NCBI RefSeq assembly: GCF_004342585.1
Contig: NZ_SLZQ01000006.1
Location: 1-64,000, forward strand
Length of the DNA stretch: 64,000 nucleotides
Reading direction: 5' to 3'
DNA from: Paucimonas lemoignei
GTDB taxonomy: Bacteria > Pseudomonadota > Gammaproteobacteria > Burkholderiales > Burkholderiaceae_D
Position 1 is the first letter of the stretch. Each line of letters starts with the position of its first letter. Under the pieces are notes generated by a model. The model was given only the letters and a program-made list of their open reading frames with translations. It did not search any database and was not told the DNA's origin. Below are positions 16,892 to 26,279 of the stretch, piece by piece. The translations under genes were made by a program, and so were the position numbers.

Positions 16892-19800
16892 ATGAAAACT
16901 ATTATAAGCCGCGTTGACGCGGGAAAAGCTCTGATTACCCTGCTGCTCTTGTCCGGATTTGGCCAGTTGGCATTTGCCGGTATCACTGACATCGCTGACA
17001 GCCCGCTTGCAAGCGGCGTCGGTAGCGAGATAGCGCTCAAGCCTAATATTGCGTTTGTTTTTGACGATTCCGGCTCGATGGACGAAGAGAACATGCCGGA
17101 TGGCGAGAGTACCAACCGTAGTAGGCGTTGCTGGGGCTGGCACAAATACAATACGCTTTTCTACAATCCCAACTATACATACAAGCCGCCCTTTAAACTG
17201 GATGGAGCGGTATACAGCGATGGTTACAAGCGCTTTCCCGACGCTAGTTTCACAGCGGCCCGTCAGGATGGATTTTTTCCAAACGGTGGATATACTTTTG
17301 GAGGCAGCTCGAGTTCGAATACCGCCACGAATCTGTCCACTTTAAGTAACCTGACCCCAAATGCAGTTTCCTGCGCCGCGGGCAACGCGGGTTCGCCGGC
17401 AACCGCTACCATTACATCCGATGGCAACCTCAATAGCCGTTGCTACAGGGTGACCAGCATTACCGTCAACACTGGCAGCGGGAACGTTCAGTTGCTGAAT
17501 GCTGCTTCGGTGCCATCAAGCTGTACAACCAATGCCGATACGCTTGGACAGCGTATCGCCGATAGCATTAACGACAGGTCTGATGTAACAGGTTTCAGTG
17601 CGAGCTACAGCAATTCGAGCGATCGAGTCACGATTACTGCGCCCGTCTCCCTGGGTAATTTCAGGGCAACGCCATCTGTTAACTTCGTCAAGGACAGCGG
17701 TAGCGGTAATGAATCGTTTACGGTGACAGCATTCAGCGGCTACACGGCGACTGTATTGGGTGAATGTGATAGTTCGCCAAGTAAATATTATTACTCTACT
17801 CATAAAACAGATCTGGAATCTTCGTCTTGCGAAGACAATTCGAATTACAGCATTGTTACCCGGGCCAGCGATATCGCAGCGCCTGGCGTTGCCAACGGCA
17901 GTACAGCCGCACTTACCAACTACGCCAACTGGTACACCTACTACCGTAACCGTGCAAAGCTGATGAAAGCAGCGACTGCCGAGGCATTCAAGGATCTGCA
18001 GCAGAACAAATATCGTGTTGGCTTGTTTTTCTTGAATAGTGTCGAGTCGGGTTCTGCACAATATGACCCCAAAAACAATGACTTGAAGATTGACGATTTT
18101 TCTGGCGAAGGCAGCTCGACGCATCGGTATACCTGGTTTGATCGCCTGTATAAATCTCGTGCGAATGGCAATACACCTACGCGCGGCGCCTTATCTCGCA
18201 TGGGCCGGATGTACGCAGGCCAAATATCGGGATGGGATCCTGTGCAATATTCGTGTCAGCAAAACTTCACTATTCTATCGACTGACGGATACTGGAATAC
18301 CGGGAACGAAACGACGAGTTATGGTCCCAAGAAAATTAATGGCACTACTTCGGTCGGACACCAGGACGGTGCAGGTACCTCGCCGGTCAGTGCTACTGCC
18401 AGGATTACTATCGATACCGGCAGTAGCGGTCAGTTTAGTAATAGTAAATGCTATGAAACCGTAAGTTTGACCGTCGATACAGGCACGGGTCCTCTCGAAC
18501 TGCTCAATACTTCGCCAGTCACGGCAAGCTGCTCTGGCGCTGACACGTCGACTGGACGCACTACTCGTGCCAATGCCTGGGCCAATTCAGTCGTTAGCAG
18601 CATTAACGCCAAAAGTTCGGCTACCGGCTTTACAGCAAGTTATGACAGTGGCAACAGAAGGATCACCATTACAGCTCCGACGGCGCTGGGCGATCTGACC
18701 GCGACTCCGCAGTTAATCTGGCAAAAAACCGCTGGTACAGGTAATGCCGGCAGTCCTGTGATCACTGCATTCAGTGGTGGCTCAGGTGGCACTTCAGGAG
18801 CACCACGACCGCAACTTGATGCTCTTGGCGCCAGCAACACCCTGGCTGACATCGCCTACTACTACTACAACACGGACTTGCGCACTGAAGCCTTAGGAAA
18901 CTGTAGCAATACGATAAGCGGAACAACTTACAATAACTTGTGTAAGAACAACGTGTTGGGTGGAGGCGAAGATAATACCGCTTGGCAGCATATGACCACG
19001 TTTACTCTTGGGCTGGGGGTCAGCGGTCGTATCAAGTATGAAACTAACTATAAAACTGCAGCTAATACGGCAGATACGCAATACTTCGACATCCGCCAAG
19101 GAACGGCTGACTGGCCAGACCCGATTACAGATACTGAAGAGGCGCGAATCGATGACTTGTGGCATGCCGCTGTCAATGGACATGGCACTTATTATGCTGC
19201 AAGTAATGCTGAAACCTTGAAGGGCGGAATCCTGGACGCGCTGAACAGTGTGCAAGCCCGAGTTGGATCTTCTTCCGCGGCAGCAACGTCCAGTCTGGAG
19301 CCGGTGGCAGGCGATAATTTTGCATACCGGGCCCTGTACAAGACTCAGGCATGGGATGGCGACCTTACTGCCCATACAATCGATCCACAAACAGGGGCGG
19401 TAAATACCAATACAGTCAATTGGTCTGCACAGACAAAGCTGGATGCCAAGGTTGCGACTGCTCAGGCCGGCGATCAAAACACTGATGGCCGGACCATTAA
19501 GTACTTCAGCAGTAGCGGAGCCAATAAATTGAAAGAGTTTAGCTTGGCAAACGTGACTGATGATGGTTTGCTGGCAAACTTCCAGAATATTTGCAGTAAA
19601 ACGCCTTTGCTCAGTCAGTGCGGCTCTGACCCAACCGACTTGAGTACTGCACAGCGAACCATCGCCAATAATGCAGAGAATTTCATCAAATATTTGCGCG
19701 GGATCGGTACTTATGAAGACAAGGCTACCAACCCAGTGTCTGGGAACCGAATTTATCGCGGCCGTGACCATATTCTCGGCGATATCGTCAATTCAGTCCC

Positions 19801-21298
19801 GGCCTACGTGAAGAAACCGCCGTTCAACTACGATAACTATGACACTACCTATGCTGAATTTAAGAGTGCAAATGCGACGCGTGCCGGGACAGTCTTCGTA
19901 GGGGCTAATGACGGCATGCTGCACGCGTTTAACTCCACTAACGGTGAAGAGCGCTGGGCTTATGTACCGCGGATGGTGATGCGCAATATGTGGCAGCTGG
20001 CTGATAGCGACTACGCAAATAATCATCGCTACATGGTTGACGGATCGCCGACCATTTCGGATTTTTGCACCACGCCAAAATCTGACGACCCTTTAAAATG
20101 CTCGGCTGCCAATAAATGGCGGACAGTTATTATCGGCGGGTTGAACAAGGGCGGCTGCGGTTATTATGCGATCGACATAACCGACCCAACCACCCCTAAA
20201 GGACTGTGGGAGTTCACTAATGCCAACATGGGTTATACCTATGGTAATCCAGTGACAGTCAAGCGCAGTGACGGCAAATGGGTGACCATTGTTACATCCG
20301 GTTATAACAATGTCCCAGGCAATGGCTGTGGCAGTACGGGCGATGGTAATGGTCACATCTATGTACTGGATACCGCAACCGGCGAATTGCTCGACGAGAT
20401 CACTACCCAGCTTAACGCTACTACTCCGGCTGGCACAGTTTCCACGCCGAATGGTCTCGGCAGATTGCGTGCCTGGATAGAAGATCCTGCCCTGCAAGTC
20501 GCTGAGCGCTTGTATGCCGGTGATCTGCTAGGTAATTTGTGGCGTATTGATTATGACAATCGCTACCCGCCATCAGGCAAGGAAGCGGTGTTGCTGGCTC
20601 AACTCAAGGATAGAAACGACAATCCACAGCCAATCACCATCCGCGCAGAGCTCGGCAAGCTGAAGGAAGGAGGGGTAGGATATGACGTCGTGTTTATTGC
20701 TACCGGACGTTACCTTGGCGTGAATGACTTGAACGATACTAGCCAACAAACTGTTTACGCCATCAAGGATACTTTGCAAAGTACTGGCATCGGCGATGCA
20801 CGTGACAACCATATGAAGTCCCGTACCTTGTCGCAGACAACTGCTTCGACCGGAGAGTTGGCTGGACGGATTATCCGTACCATTACAGGCGACAGTGTGA
20901 GTTGGGCTGCCGATAATGGCTGGTATTTCGATTTAAATCCTTCAGATCGTTCGCCCGGTGAGCGAGTAAATATCAATATGCAGTTACAAGGCAGAACTTT
21001 GTACCCAGTTGGAAACGTGCCTAGCAATAACGCTTGCGACGTTGGGGGCAGTGCCTACTTGTATATGATTGACGTGTTGACGGGTAAAAACCTTCAGTCA
21101 GCGTCAAATGGGATGGCCGGGTTGTTTTTGTCTAATAATGCGCTGGCTGCTGGTATCACCGTATTTATGACTGAAAATGGCTCACGCAAAGTCTTGATTA
21201 CCGATACTGCCGGTGGCCTGGGGGTGGAAGATGGCGGCAGCGACACAGTAGTCGAGCCAAAGTTGAAACGTACATCCTGGCGCGAAATAGAAGATTGA
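16892..21298 (+). CDS. pilY1: PilY1-type pilus tip adhesin / assembly factor
   Basis: 1468 residues from ATG 16892 (GGAGA upstream). Residues 1-34 form a signal peptide (ITLLLLSGFGQLAFA). A von Willebrand A-like region follows with the metal site DxSxS at Asp58-Ser60-Ser62 (FVFDDSGSMDE). Two homologous modules of about 110 residues interrupt it, at about 160-282 and 493-630. The C-terminal PilC/PilY1 beta-propeller begins near RDHILGDIVNSVPAYV and includes VFVGANDGMLHAFNS and WRTVIIGGLNKGGCGYYA. PilY1 is secreted with the minor pilins, caps the pilus and acts in adhesion and in countering PilT retraction. The classical propeller calcium loop was not identified with certainty. Confidence 0.94.
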   Translation: MKTIISRVDAGKALITLLLLSGFGQLAFAGITDIADSPLASGVGSEIALKPNIAFVFDDSGSMDEENMPDGESTNRSRRCWGWHKYNTLFYNPNYTYKPPFKLDGAVYSDGYKRFPDASFTAARQDGFFPNGGYTFGGSSSSNTATNLSTLSNLTPNAVSCAAGNAGSPATATITSDGNLNSRCYRVTSITVNTGSGNVQLLNAASVPSSCTTNADTLGQRIADSINDRSDVTGFSASYSNSSDRVTITAPVSLGNFRATPSVNFVKDSGSGNESFTVTAFSGYTATVLGECDSSPSKYYYSTHKTDLESSSCEDNSNYSIVTRASDIAAPGVANGSTAALTNYANWYTYYRNRAKLMKAATAEAFKDLQQNKYRVGLFFLNSVESGSAQYDPKNNDLKIDDFSGEGSSTHRYTWFDRLYKSRANGNTPTRGALSRMGRMYAGQISGWDPVQYSCQQNFTILSTDGYWNTGNETTSYGPKKINGTTSVGHQDGAGTSPVSATARITIDTGSSGQFSNSKCYETVSLTVDTGTGPLELLNTSPVTASCSGADTSTGRTTRANAWANSVVSSINAKSSATGFTASYDSGNRRITITAPTALGDLTATPQLIWQKTAGTGNAGSPVITAFSGGSGGTSGAPRPQLDALGASNTLADIAYYYYNTDLRTEALGNCSNTISGTTYNNLCKNNVLGGGEDNTAWQHMTTFTLGLGVSGRIKYETNYKTAANTADTQYFDIRQGTADWPDPITDTEEARIDDLWHAAVNGHGTYYAASNAETLKGGILDALNSVQARVGSSSAAATSSLEPVAGDNFAYRALYKTQAWDGDLTAHTIDPQTGAVNTNTVNWSAQTKLDAKVATAQAGDQNTDGRTIKYFSSSGANKLKEFSLANVTDDGLLANFQNICSKTPLLSQCGSDPTDLSTAQRTIANNAENFIKYLRGIGTYEDKATNPVSGNRIYRGRDHILGDIVNSVPAYVKKPPFNYDNYDTTYAEFKSANATRAGTVFVGANDGMLHAFNSTNGEERWAYVPRMVMRNMWQLADSDYANNHRYMVDGSPTISDFCTTPKSDDPLKCSAANKWRTVIIGGLNKGGCGYYAIDITDPTTPKGLWEFTNANMGYTYGNPVTVKRSDGKWVTIVTSGYNNVPGNGCGSTGDGNGHIYVLDTATGELLDEITTQLNATTPAGTVSTPNGLGRLRAWIEDPALQVAERLYAGDLLGNLWRIDYDNRYPPSGKEAVLLAQLKDRNDNPQPITIRAELGKLKEGGVGYDVVFIATGRYLGVNDLNDTSQQTVYAIKDTLQSTGIGDARDNHMKSRTLSQTTASTGELAGRIIRTITGDSVSWAADNGWYFDLNPSDRSPGERVNINMQLQGRTLYPVGNVPSNNACDVGGSAYLYMIDVLTGKNLQSASNGMAGLFLSNNALAAGITVFMTENGSRKVLITDTAGGLGVEDGGSDTVVEPKLKRTSWREIED

Positions 21299-21318
21299 TG
21301 CAGTATCTGCTTAACCGC

Positions 21319-21343
21319 ATCCCCTGCTTATGGCAGGGGATTT
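21319..21343 (+). terminator. Hairpin after pilY1, possible partial terminator
   Basis: ATCCCCTGC (21319-21327) and GCAGGGGAT (21333-21341) form a perfect 9-bp stem with a 5-base loop, followed by only TTT. It could terminate weakly and separate pilY1 from the next gene, or protect the pilY1 mRNA. Confidence 0.55.
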
Positions 21344-21362
21344 CCCATTGTATGCATCAGTG

Positions 21363-22073
21363 ATGAACAAGCGTTATCTTGTAAAGATCTTAGCAGCGCT
21401 TGTGTCAGTCATTCTTCATGCAGCTATAACTATCTCCCTATCTCACGATTTCACTATTAAGATCCTTTCGCCGCAAACGGAAGAACAAGTAATGCAGGTG
21501 ACGCTAAATAGTGAATCGTCTTTACTATCAAAGGACACTTCGGGTGTAGACCAAATAAAGGCCATCCAAAAGGATGCTAGTGAACATGCTGTGAGGAATG
21601 AGACTAATGTCGGCGTAGGAGCCGATATCGCTGTGCAGACTTACCAATACACTGGCGCTGATGCATTCCATGCTTCATCAAGCATAGAGCGAGAAAATTT
21701 CAGCTGGGAAGAGTGGTTGCCGCAATTGAGTAATAGTCCTTTGCGCAGTTTTTTTAATGAACAAGAGGTTTTAAAAGAAAATACCTATCTGCCAGGGCGC
21801 GAACTTGACGAACGTCCTGAACCAGAAGCGCCAGTTATTATCCCCTTTCCAGATGCTCCCGAACCTAAAGGTAAAATTTCTGCGATTCTTGTTCTTTTCG
21901 TTAATTCAAGTGGCGGCGTTGATCATATCGAAATTGAAGCGTCAGAGTTGTCAGGAGCCTACGAAAAGACAGCAATTGAAACATTTATGAGTGCAAAGAT
22001 GCGTCCAGGCATCAAGAACGGTAAGCCAGTACCCAGCAAAATAAAAATCGAAGTTACATTCGAGGCAAAATAA
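21363..22073 (+). CDS. TonB-like protein with one membrane segment
   Basis: 236 residues from ATG 21363; an in-frame ATG at 21330 falls inside the hairpin loop and is unlikely. An N-terminal anchor ([19 protein letters not shown]) is followed by a polar spacer, a short Pro/Glu-rich stretch ([20 protein letters not shown]) and a C-terminal TonB-like domain: [20 protein letters not shown], then [20 protein letters not shown]. No exbB/exbD or receptor lies nearby. Its place behind pilY1 and its similar AT-rich composition suggest a link with the pilus cluster, but a free-standing TonB energiser is possible. Confidence 0.7.
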   Translation: MNKRYLVKILAALVSVILHAAITISLSHDFTIKILSPQTEEQVMQVTLNSESSLLSKDTSGVDQIKAIQKDASEHAVRNETNVGVGADIAVQTYQYTGADAFHASSSIERENFSWEEWLPQLSNSPLRSFFNEQEVLKENTYLPGRELDERPEPEAPVIIPFPDAPEPKGKISAILVLFVNSSGGVDHIEIEASELSGAYEKTAIETFMSAKMRPGIKNGKPVPSKIKIEVTFEAK

Positions 22074-22134
22074 GTCTGTCGTTAGGATTTGTTCTAAGAT
22101 GACAATTTTTAAGTCTTTGCATTGGCACATTCCT

Positions 22135-23526
22135 ATGACTTCTCCCCGTCTCGAACGCGACACCTTCGGCCCCATCAACGTCCCCGCCGACAAACTCTGG
22201 GGTGCGCAAACCCAGCGATCGCTCGAACACTTCCACATCTCCACCGAACGCATGCCGCCGGAGTTGATCCGGGCTCTCGTGGAAGTCAAGCGCGCCTGCG
22301 CCATGATCAACGTCGGCTTGCAAAAGCTTGATGAAGACAAGGCCGATGCCATCGTGCGGGCCGCCGATGAAATCATTGCCGGGCAACATGCGGATGAGTT
22401 TCCCTTATCGGTCTGGCAAACCGGCTCCGGCACGCAGACCAACATGAACGTCAATGAAGTGCTGGCTAACCGCGCATCCGAACTGCTCGGGGGGCAGCGC
22501 GGGCAGGATCGGCTGGTGCATCCGAACGATCATGTGAACCTGGGCCAGTCATCCAACGATATTTTTCCGACTGCCATGCATGTGGCGGCGGTTGTCGCGA
22601 TCAACCATTCCCTGCTGCCTGCCTTGCGGATATTGCGTGCCTCGCTCGAGCAAAAGGCGGCGAGCTTCGCCGGTATCGTCAAGATCGGGCGCACACATTT
22701 GCAGGATGCCACGCCGTTGACGCTTGAACAGGAGTTTTCCGGCTATATCGCGCAATTGAGCCATGCCGATGCAGCGATCACTGCGACGCTGCCTTTGCTG
22801 CAACAACTGGCGGTGGGCGGCACGGCAGTCGGCACGGGCTTGAATACCGTGGCTGATTTCGGCGACCGCGTGGCGGCCGAGTTGTCGTCGCGCCTGCAGT
22901 TGCAGTTTTCCAGTGCGCCCAACAAGTTCGCCGCGTTGGCCGGGCACGAGGCATTGCTATTTGCTCATGGCGCTTTGAAAACCCTGGCGGGCGCTTTGAT
23001 GAAAATTGCCAACGATGTGCGCTGGCTGTCGTCGGGGCCGCGTTCCGGGCTGGGCGAAATCCGCATCCCGGAAAACGAGCCGGGCAGTTCCATCATGCCG
23101 GGCAAGGTGAATCCAACCCAGGCCGAGGCGATGACGATGCTGTGCTGCCAAGTTTTTGGCAATGATGTCGCGCTCAATATTGGTGGGGCTTCCGGCAATT
23201 TCGAACTGAACGTTTTCAAGCCGATGATCGCGCATAATTTTTTGCAAAGCGTCCGCCTGCTGGCGGATGGCATGAAGAGCTTTGAGGAGCATTGCGTGCG
23301 CGGTATCGAAGCCAACCGCGAACGCATTGCAGAGCTGATGGAGCGCTCGCTGATGCTGGTGACGGCGCTGGCGCCGCATATCGGTTATGACCGTGCGGCG
23401 CAAATCGCCAAGCAGGCGCATCACGATGGCACCACCTTGAAGGAGGCAGCGCTGGCGCTGGGTTTCGTCACCGAAGAGGAATTCCAGCGCTGGGTGCAAC
23501 CTGAACAGATGACGCGGCCGGATTGA
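22135..23526 (+). CDS. fumC: Class II fumarate hydratase
   Basis: 463 residues, normal length. It interconverts fumarate and malate without an iron-sulfur cluster. ATG 22135 gives the family start [20 protein letters not shown]. Substrate-site motifs are present: [49 protein letters not shown] and the signature [11 protein letters not shown]. It is a single-gene unit after the AT-rich pilus region, and the return to GC-rich codon use begins here. A 14-bp tandem repeat overlaps its stop codon. Confidence 0.97.
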   Translation: MTSPRLERDTFGPINVPADKLWGAQTQRSLEHFHISTERMPPELIRALVEVKRACAMINVGLQKLDEDKADAIVRAADEIIAGQHADEFPLSVWQTGSGTQTNMNVNEVLANRASELLGGQRGQDRLVHPNDHVNLGQSSNDIFPTAMHVAAVVAINHSLLPALRILRASLEQKAASFAGIVKIGRTHLQDATPLTLEQEFSGYIAQLSHADAAITATLPLLQQLAVGGTAVGTGLNTVADFGDRVAAELSSRLQLQFSSAPNKFAALAGHEALLFAHGALKTLAGALMKIANDVRWLSSGPRSGLGEIRIPENEPGSSIMPGKVNPTQAEAMTMLCCQVFGNDVALNIGGASGNFELNVFKPMIAHNFLQSVRLLADGMKSFEEHCVRGIEANRERIAELMERSLMLVTALAPHIGYDRAAQIAKQAHHDGTTLKEAALALGFVTEEEFQRWVQPEQMTRPD

Positions 23527-23548
23527 CATTGATCGATTGACATTGATC
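23521..23548 (+). repeat. 14-bp tandem duplication across the fumC stop codon
   Basis: GATTGACATTGATC occurs twice head to tail (23521-23534, 23535-23548), followed by GATTG. The TGA stop of fumC is inside the first copy. It looks like a slippage duplication. Confidence 0.8.
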
Positions 23549-23724
23549 GATTGGCTCGTGCGATGCGGTGACATCGACATGCTGCCTGAATGGCAAGGCT
23601 GGATGACATGCTACTTCGGCAGGTGGTTAAGTTTCGTTATCTGCGTATCGCCATGAGGAACCAAGTGCCTGCAGGATAGGTCTGTGTGTGGTTATACTCG
23701 CGCACACGATTGGCAGGCGGCCCT

Positions 23725-25155
23725 ATGGCGAAGCATGAAAAACTGATATTTATCGATCTTGAAACGACCGGGGCCAACCCGATAGTCGACCGCATCACCG
23801 AGATCGGCATCGTCGAAGTACAGGGGGATCAGGTCACGCGCTGGTCCACTCTGGTCAATCCCGAAGTCCCGATTCCTCCTTTTATCCAGAACCTGACCGG
23901 CATCAGCAATGCCATGGTGGCATCCGCCCCGGTGTTTGCCGAGTTGGCCGAGGACTTGCTGGAGCGCCTGCGCGGCGGTCTGTTCATCGCCCATAATGCC
24001 CGCTTCGATTATGGCTTTCTGCGCAATGCCTTCAAGGCTATGGGTGTAAGCCTGCGAGCCGACGTGCTTTGCACGGTCAAGCTCTCGCGCAAGCTCTTCC
24101 CCGAAGAGGCCAAGCATAATCTGGATATCCTGGTCCAGCGCCATGCACTGAAGGTGGAAGGCGACCGGCATCGGGCCCTGGCCGATGCCGACTTGCTATG
24201 GCAACTCTGGAGCAAATTCAGGCGCGACATCGCACCCGAAACCTTCGAGCAGGCGCTTGCCCAGTTGCTGCAGCGGCCCAGCACGCCCAGTCATCTCGAT
24301 GCTGATGTGCTGGATGAAATTCCTGACACGCCGGGCGTGTATCTGTTTTATGGTGAAAACAATGCGCTGCTCTATGTGGGCAAAAGCGTGCATCTGCGCC
24401 AGCGCGTGCTCTCGCATTTCAATGGCGACCATCGCCTGTTCCAGGACATGCGCATGTCGCAGCAAATCCATCGCCTGGAGTGGCGCGAAACCGCCGGGGA
24501 ACTGGGCGCGCTGCTGCTGGAAGCGCAACTGATCAAGGATCGGCAGCCGATTCACAATCGCGCGCTGCGCCGCCAGCGCGACTTGTGCGCCTGGCAGTTG
24601 CGTGCGCAGGAGGATGGCACGTCGCAGCCGGTGCTGGTGAATGCCGCTGAAGTGGATTTCGGCTCGGCGGAAGGATTGTACGGCTTGTTCAGTTCGCGCA
24701 AGAAGGCGGAAAACAGCTTGCGCGAGATCGCCGATACGCATGAGCTTTGCCATGCCTTGCTGGGGTTGGAGAAGGGCCAGCCGGGAAAGCCTTGTTTCGG
24801 CCATCAGTTGCGACGATGCCGTGGCGCCTGTTGCGGCAAGGAGTCGAAGCTATTGCACCAGGCGCGGCTGGAAGCGGCACTGGCAGGACTGAAGCTGGCG
24901 ACCTGGCCTTATCCGGGTGCCGTAGCGCTGATCGAGAAGGGCGCCGGCGGCAAGACGGAGGAGGCGCACGTGGTGCACAACTGGTGTTATCTGGGCAGTG
25001 CCTGCGCCGAGTCGGATGTCTGGTCGCTCCTGGAGCGCTCGCCCGCGCGCCCAGCCTTTGATGTCGATACCTACAAGATCCTGGTGCGCGCCCTAGCCAA
25101 GAAACAGGTGAAGGTGCGCCCCTTGCCGAGCCGGCCTGAGCAGGCTGCCGCCTGA
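23725..25155 (+). CDS. DEDDh exonuclease fused to a GIY-YIG (Cho/UvrC-like) nuclease
   Basis: 476 residues. Residues 1-175 form a DnaQ-type 3'-5' exonuclease: Asp11 and Glu13 in FIDLETTG (Exo I), HNARFDYGFL (Exo II) and HRALADADLL (Exo III with the DEDDh histidine). Residues about 200-275 form a GIY-YIG domain (DTPGVYLFYG then LLYVGKSVHLRQRV), as in UvrC and Cho. The C-terminal part has GLFSSRKKAENSL and cysteines in HELCHALLG, KPCFGHQLRRCRGACCG, which match the UvrC-type cysteine region. ATG 23725 gives the family start MAKHEKLIFIDLETTG. It probably acts in nucleotide-excision-type DNA repair. Homologues are often called polymerase III epsilon, which is misleading for the fusion. Confidence 0.9.
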   Translation: MAKHEKLIFIDLETTGANPIVDRITEIGIVEVQGDQVTRWSTLVNPEVPIPPFIQNLTGISNAMVASAPVFAELAEDLLERLRGGLFIAHNARFDYGFLRNAFKAMGVSLRADVLCTVKLSRKLFPEEAKHNLDILVQRHALKVEGDRHRALADADLLWQLWSKFRRDIAPETFEQALAQLLQRPSTPSHLDADVLDEIPDTPGVYLFYGENNALLYVGKSVHLRQRVLSHFNGDHRLFQDMRMSQQIHRLEWRETAGELGALLLEAQLIKDRQPIHNRALRRQRDLCAWQLRAQEDGTSQPVLVNAAEVDFGSAEGLYGLFSSRKKAENSLREIADTHELCHALLGLEKGQPGKPCFGHQLRRCRGACCGKESKLLHQARLEAALAGLKLATWPYPGAVALIEKGAGGKTEEAHVVHNWCYLGSACAESDVWSLLERSPARPAFDVDTYKILVRALAKKQVKVRPLPSRPEQAAA

Positions 25156-25259
25156 CTTCGTCATGCTGTCAGCCATCGTTTGAGCGGCGCATTGCGTCTT
25201 CCTTTCTACATCCCGTTAAGCATTCCGTAGCGCTGCCATCACGCTCTTCCGTGAACGCA

Positions 25260-25287
25260 TTGCGCCGTGCCGGTTTGCCCCTATAAT
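25260..25287 (+). promoter_or_regulatory. Candidate sigma-70 promoter of corA
   Basis: TTGCGC (25260-25265) and perfect TATAAT (25282-25287) with 16-bp spacing. Transcription would start about 18 bases before ATG 25312. Confidence 0.55.
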
Positions 25288-25311
25288 CGCGAATAAAACG
25301 AAAGGGGATCT

Positions 25312-26277
25312 ATGCTGATCAATTGCGCGGCCTACAAGGAAGGCCGGAAACTGGATGAGATTCCGGTCGAAAAAATCAGCGACTATATCGCGCGCGATGA
25401 TTGCTTCGTCTGGGTGGCGCTCAAGGATCCCGAGCCGGCAGAGCTCGATGTCATGCAGCGCGAGTTCGGCTTGCATGAGCTGGCCATCGAGGATGCGCGC
25501 CATGGACATCAAAATCCCAAGGTCGAGGAATACGGCGATTCGCTGTTCGTCGTGGTCAAGACGGTTGATCTTGTCGAAGGCGAGTTGAAGGTCGGCGAGG
25601 TCGATATTTTCGTCGGCAAGAACTACGTTCTCTCCGTACGTAGCGAGAGCCAGCAAAGCTTCCTCGGCGTGCGGGCCCGCAGCGAGCGCGAACCGCATCT
25701 GCTCAAGCATGGCCCGTCCTTCGTCGTCTATGCCTTGATGGATGCCGTGGTGGACCATTATTTTCCGATCGTAGAGGCGCTGGAAGACGAGCTGGACAAG
25801 ATTGAACTCAACATGTTCGAGAATGCGGCAGAACGCTCCAATATCAAGCGCTTGTACCAACTCAAGCGCAAGGTCATGGTACTCAAGCATGTAGTCTCGC
25901 CGTTAATGGAATCGGCCGGCAAGTTGTATGGCGGACGGGTGCCTGCCATGTTTGCCAATTCGCAGGATTACTTCCGCGACGTCTACGATCATCTGAATCG
26001 CATCAATGCCTCGATTGACGCCATCCGCGACACCATCAACACGGCGATCCAGGTCAACCTGTCGATGGTGGCTATCGACGACAGCGAAGTCAACAAGCGT
26101 CTGGCGGCATGGGCGGCGATCTTTGCGGTGGCCACGGCATTCGCCGGCATCTGGGGAATGAACTTCAAGTGGATGCCTGAGCTGGACTGGCGATACGGTT
26201 ATCCGGCCGCGCTGGGCTTGATGGCCTCGGTGTGCAGCTACCTGTACGTCCGCTTCCGCAAAGCGCGCTGGCTCTAG
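25312..26277 (+). CDS. corA: CorA-type magnesium/cobalt channel
   Basis: 321 residues. A large cytoplasmic funnel domain is followed by two C-terminal membrane helices (LAAWAAIFAVATAFAGIWGM and YPAALGLMASVCSYLYVRF). The signature Gly-Met-Asn is at 282-284 (GMNFKWMPE), at the outer end of the first helix where it selects hydrated Mg2+. The last residues are basic (RFRKARW). AAAGGGG lies before the ATG. The next gene begins two bases after the stop, so the two are co-transcribed. Confidence 0.95.
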   Translation: MLINCAAYKEGRKLDEIPVEKISDYIARDDCFVWVALKDPEPAELDVMQREFGLHELAIEDARHGHQNPKVEEYGDSLFVVVKTVDLVEGELKVGEVDIFVGKNYVLSVRSESQQSFLGVRARSEREPHLLKHGPSFVVYALMDAVVDHYFPIVEALEDELDKIELNMFENAAERSNIKRLYQLKRKVMVLKHVVSPLMESAGKLYGGRVPAMFANSQDYFRDVYDHLNRINASIDAIRDTINTAIQVNLSMVAIDDSEVNKRLAAWAAIFAVATAFAGIWGMNFKWMPELDWRYGYPAALGLMASVCSYLYVRFRKARWL

Positions 26278-26279
26278 GC

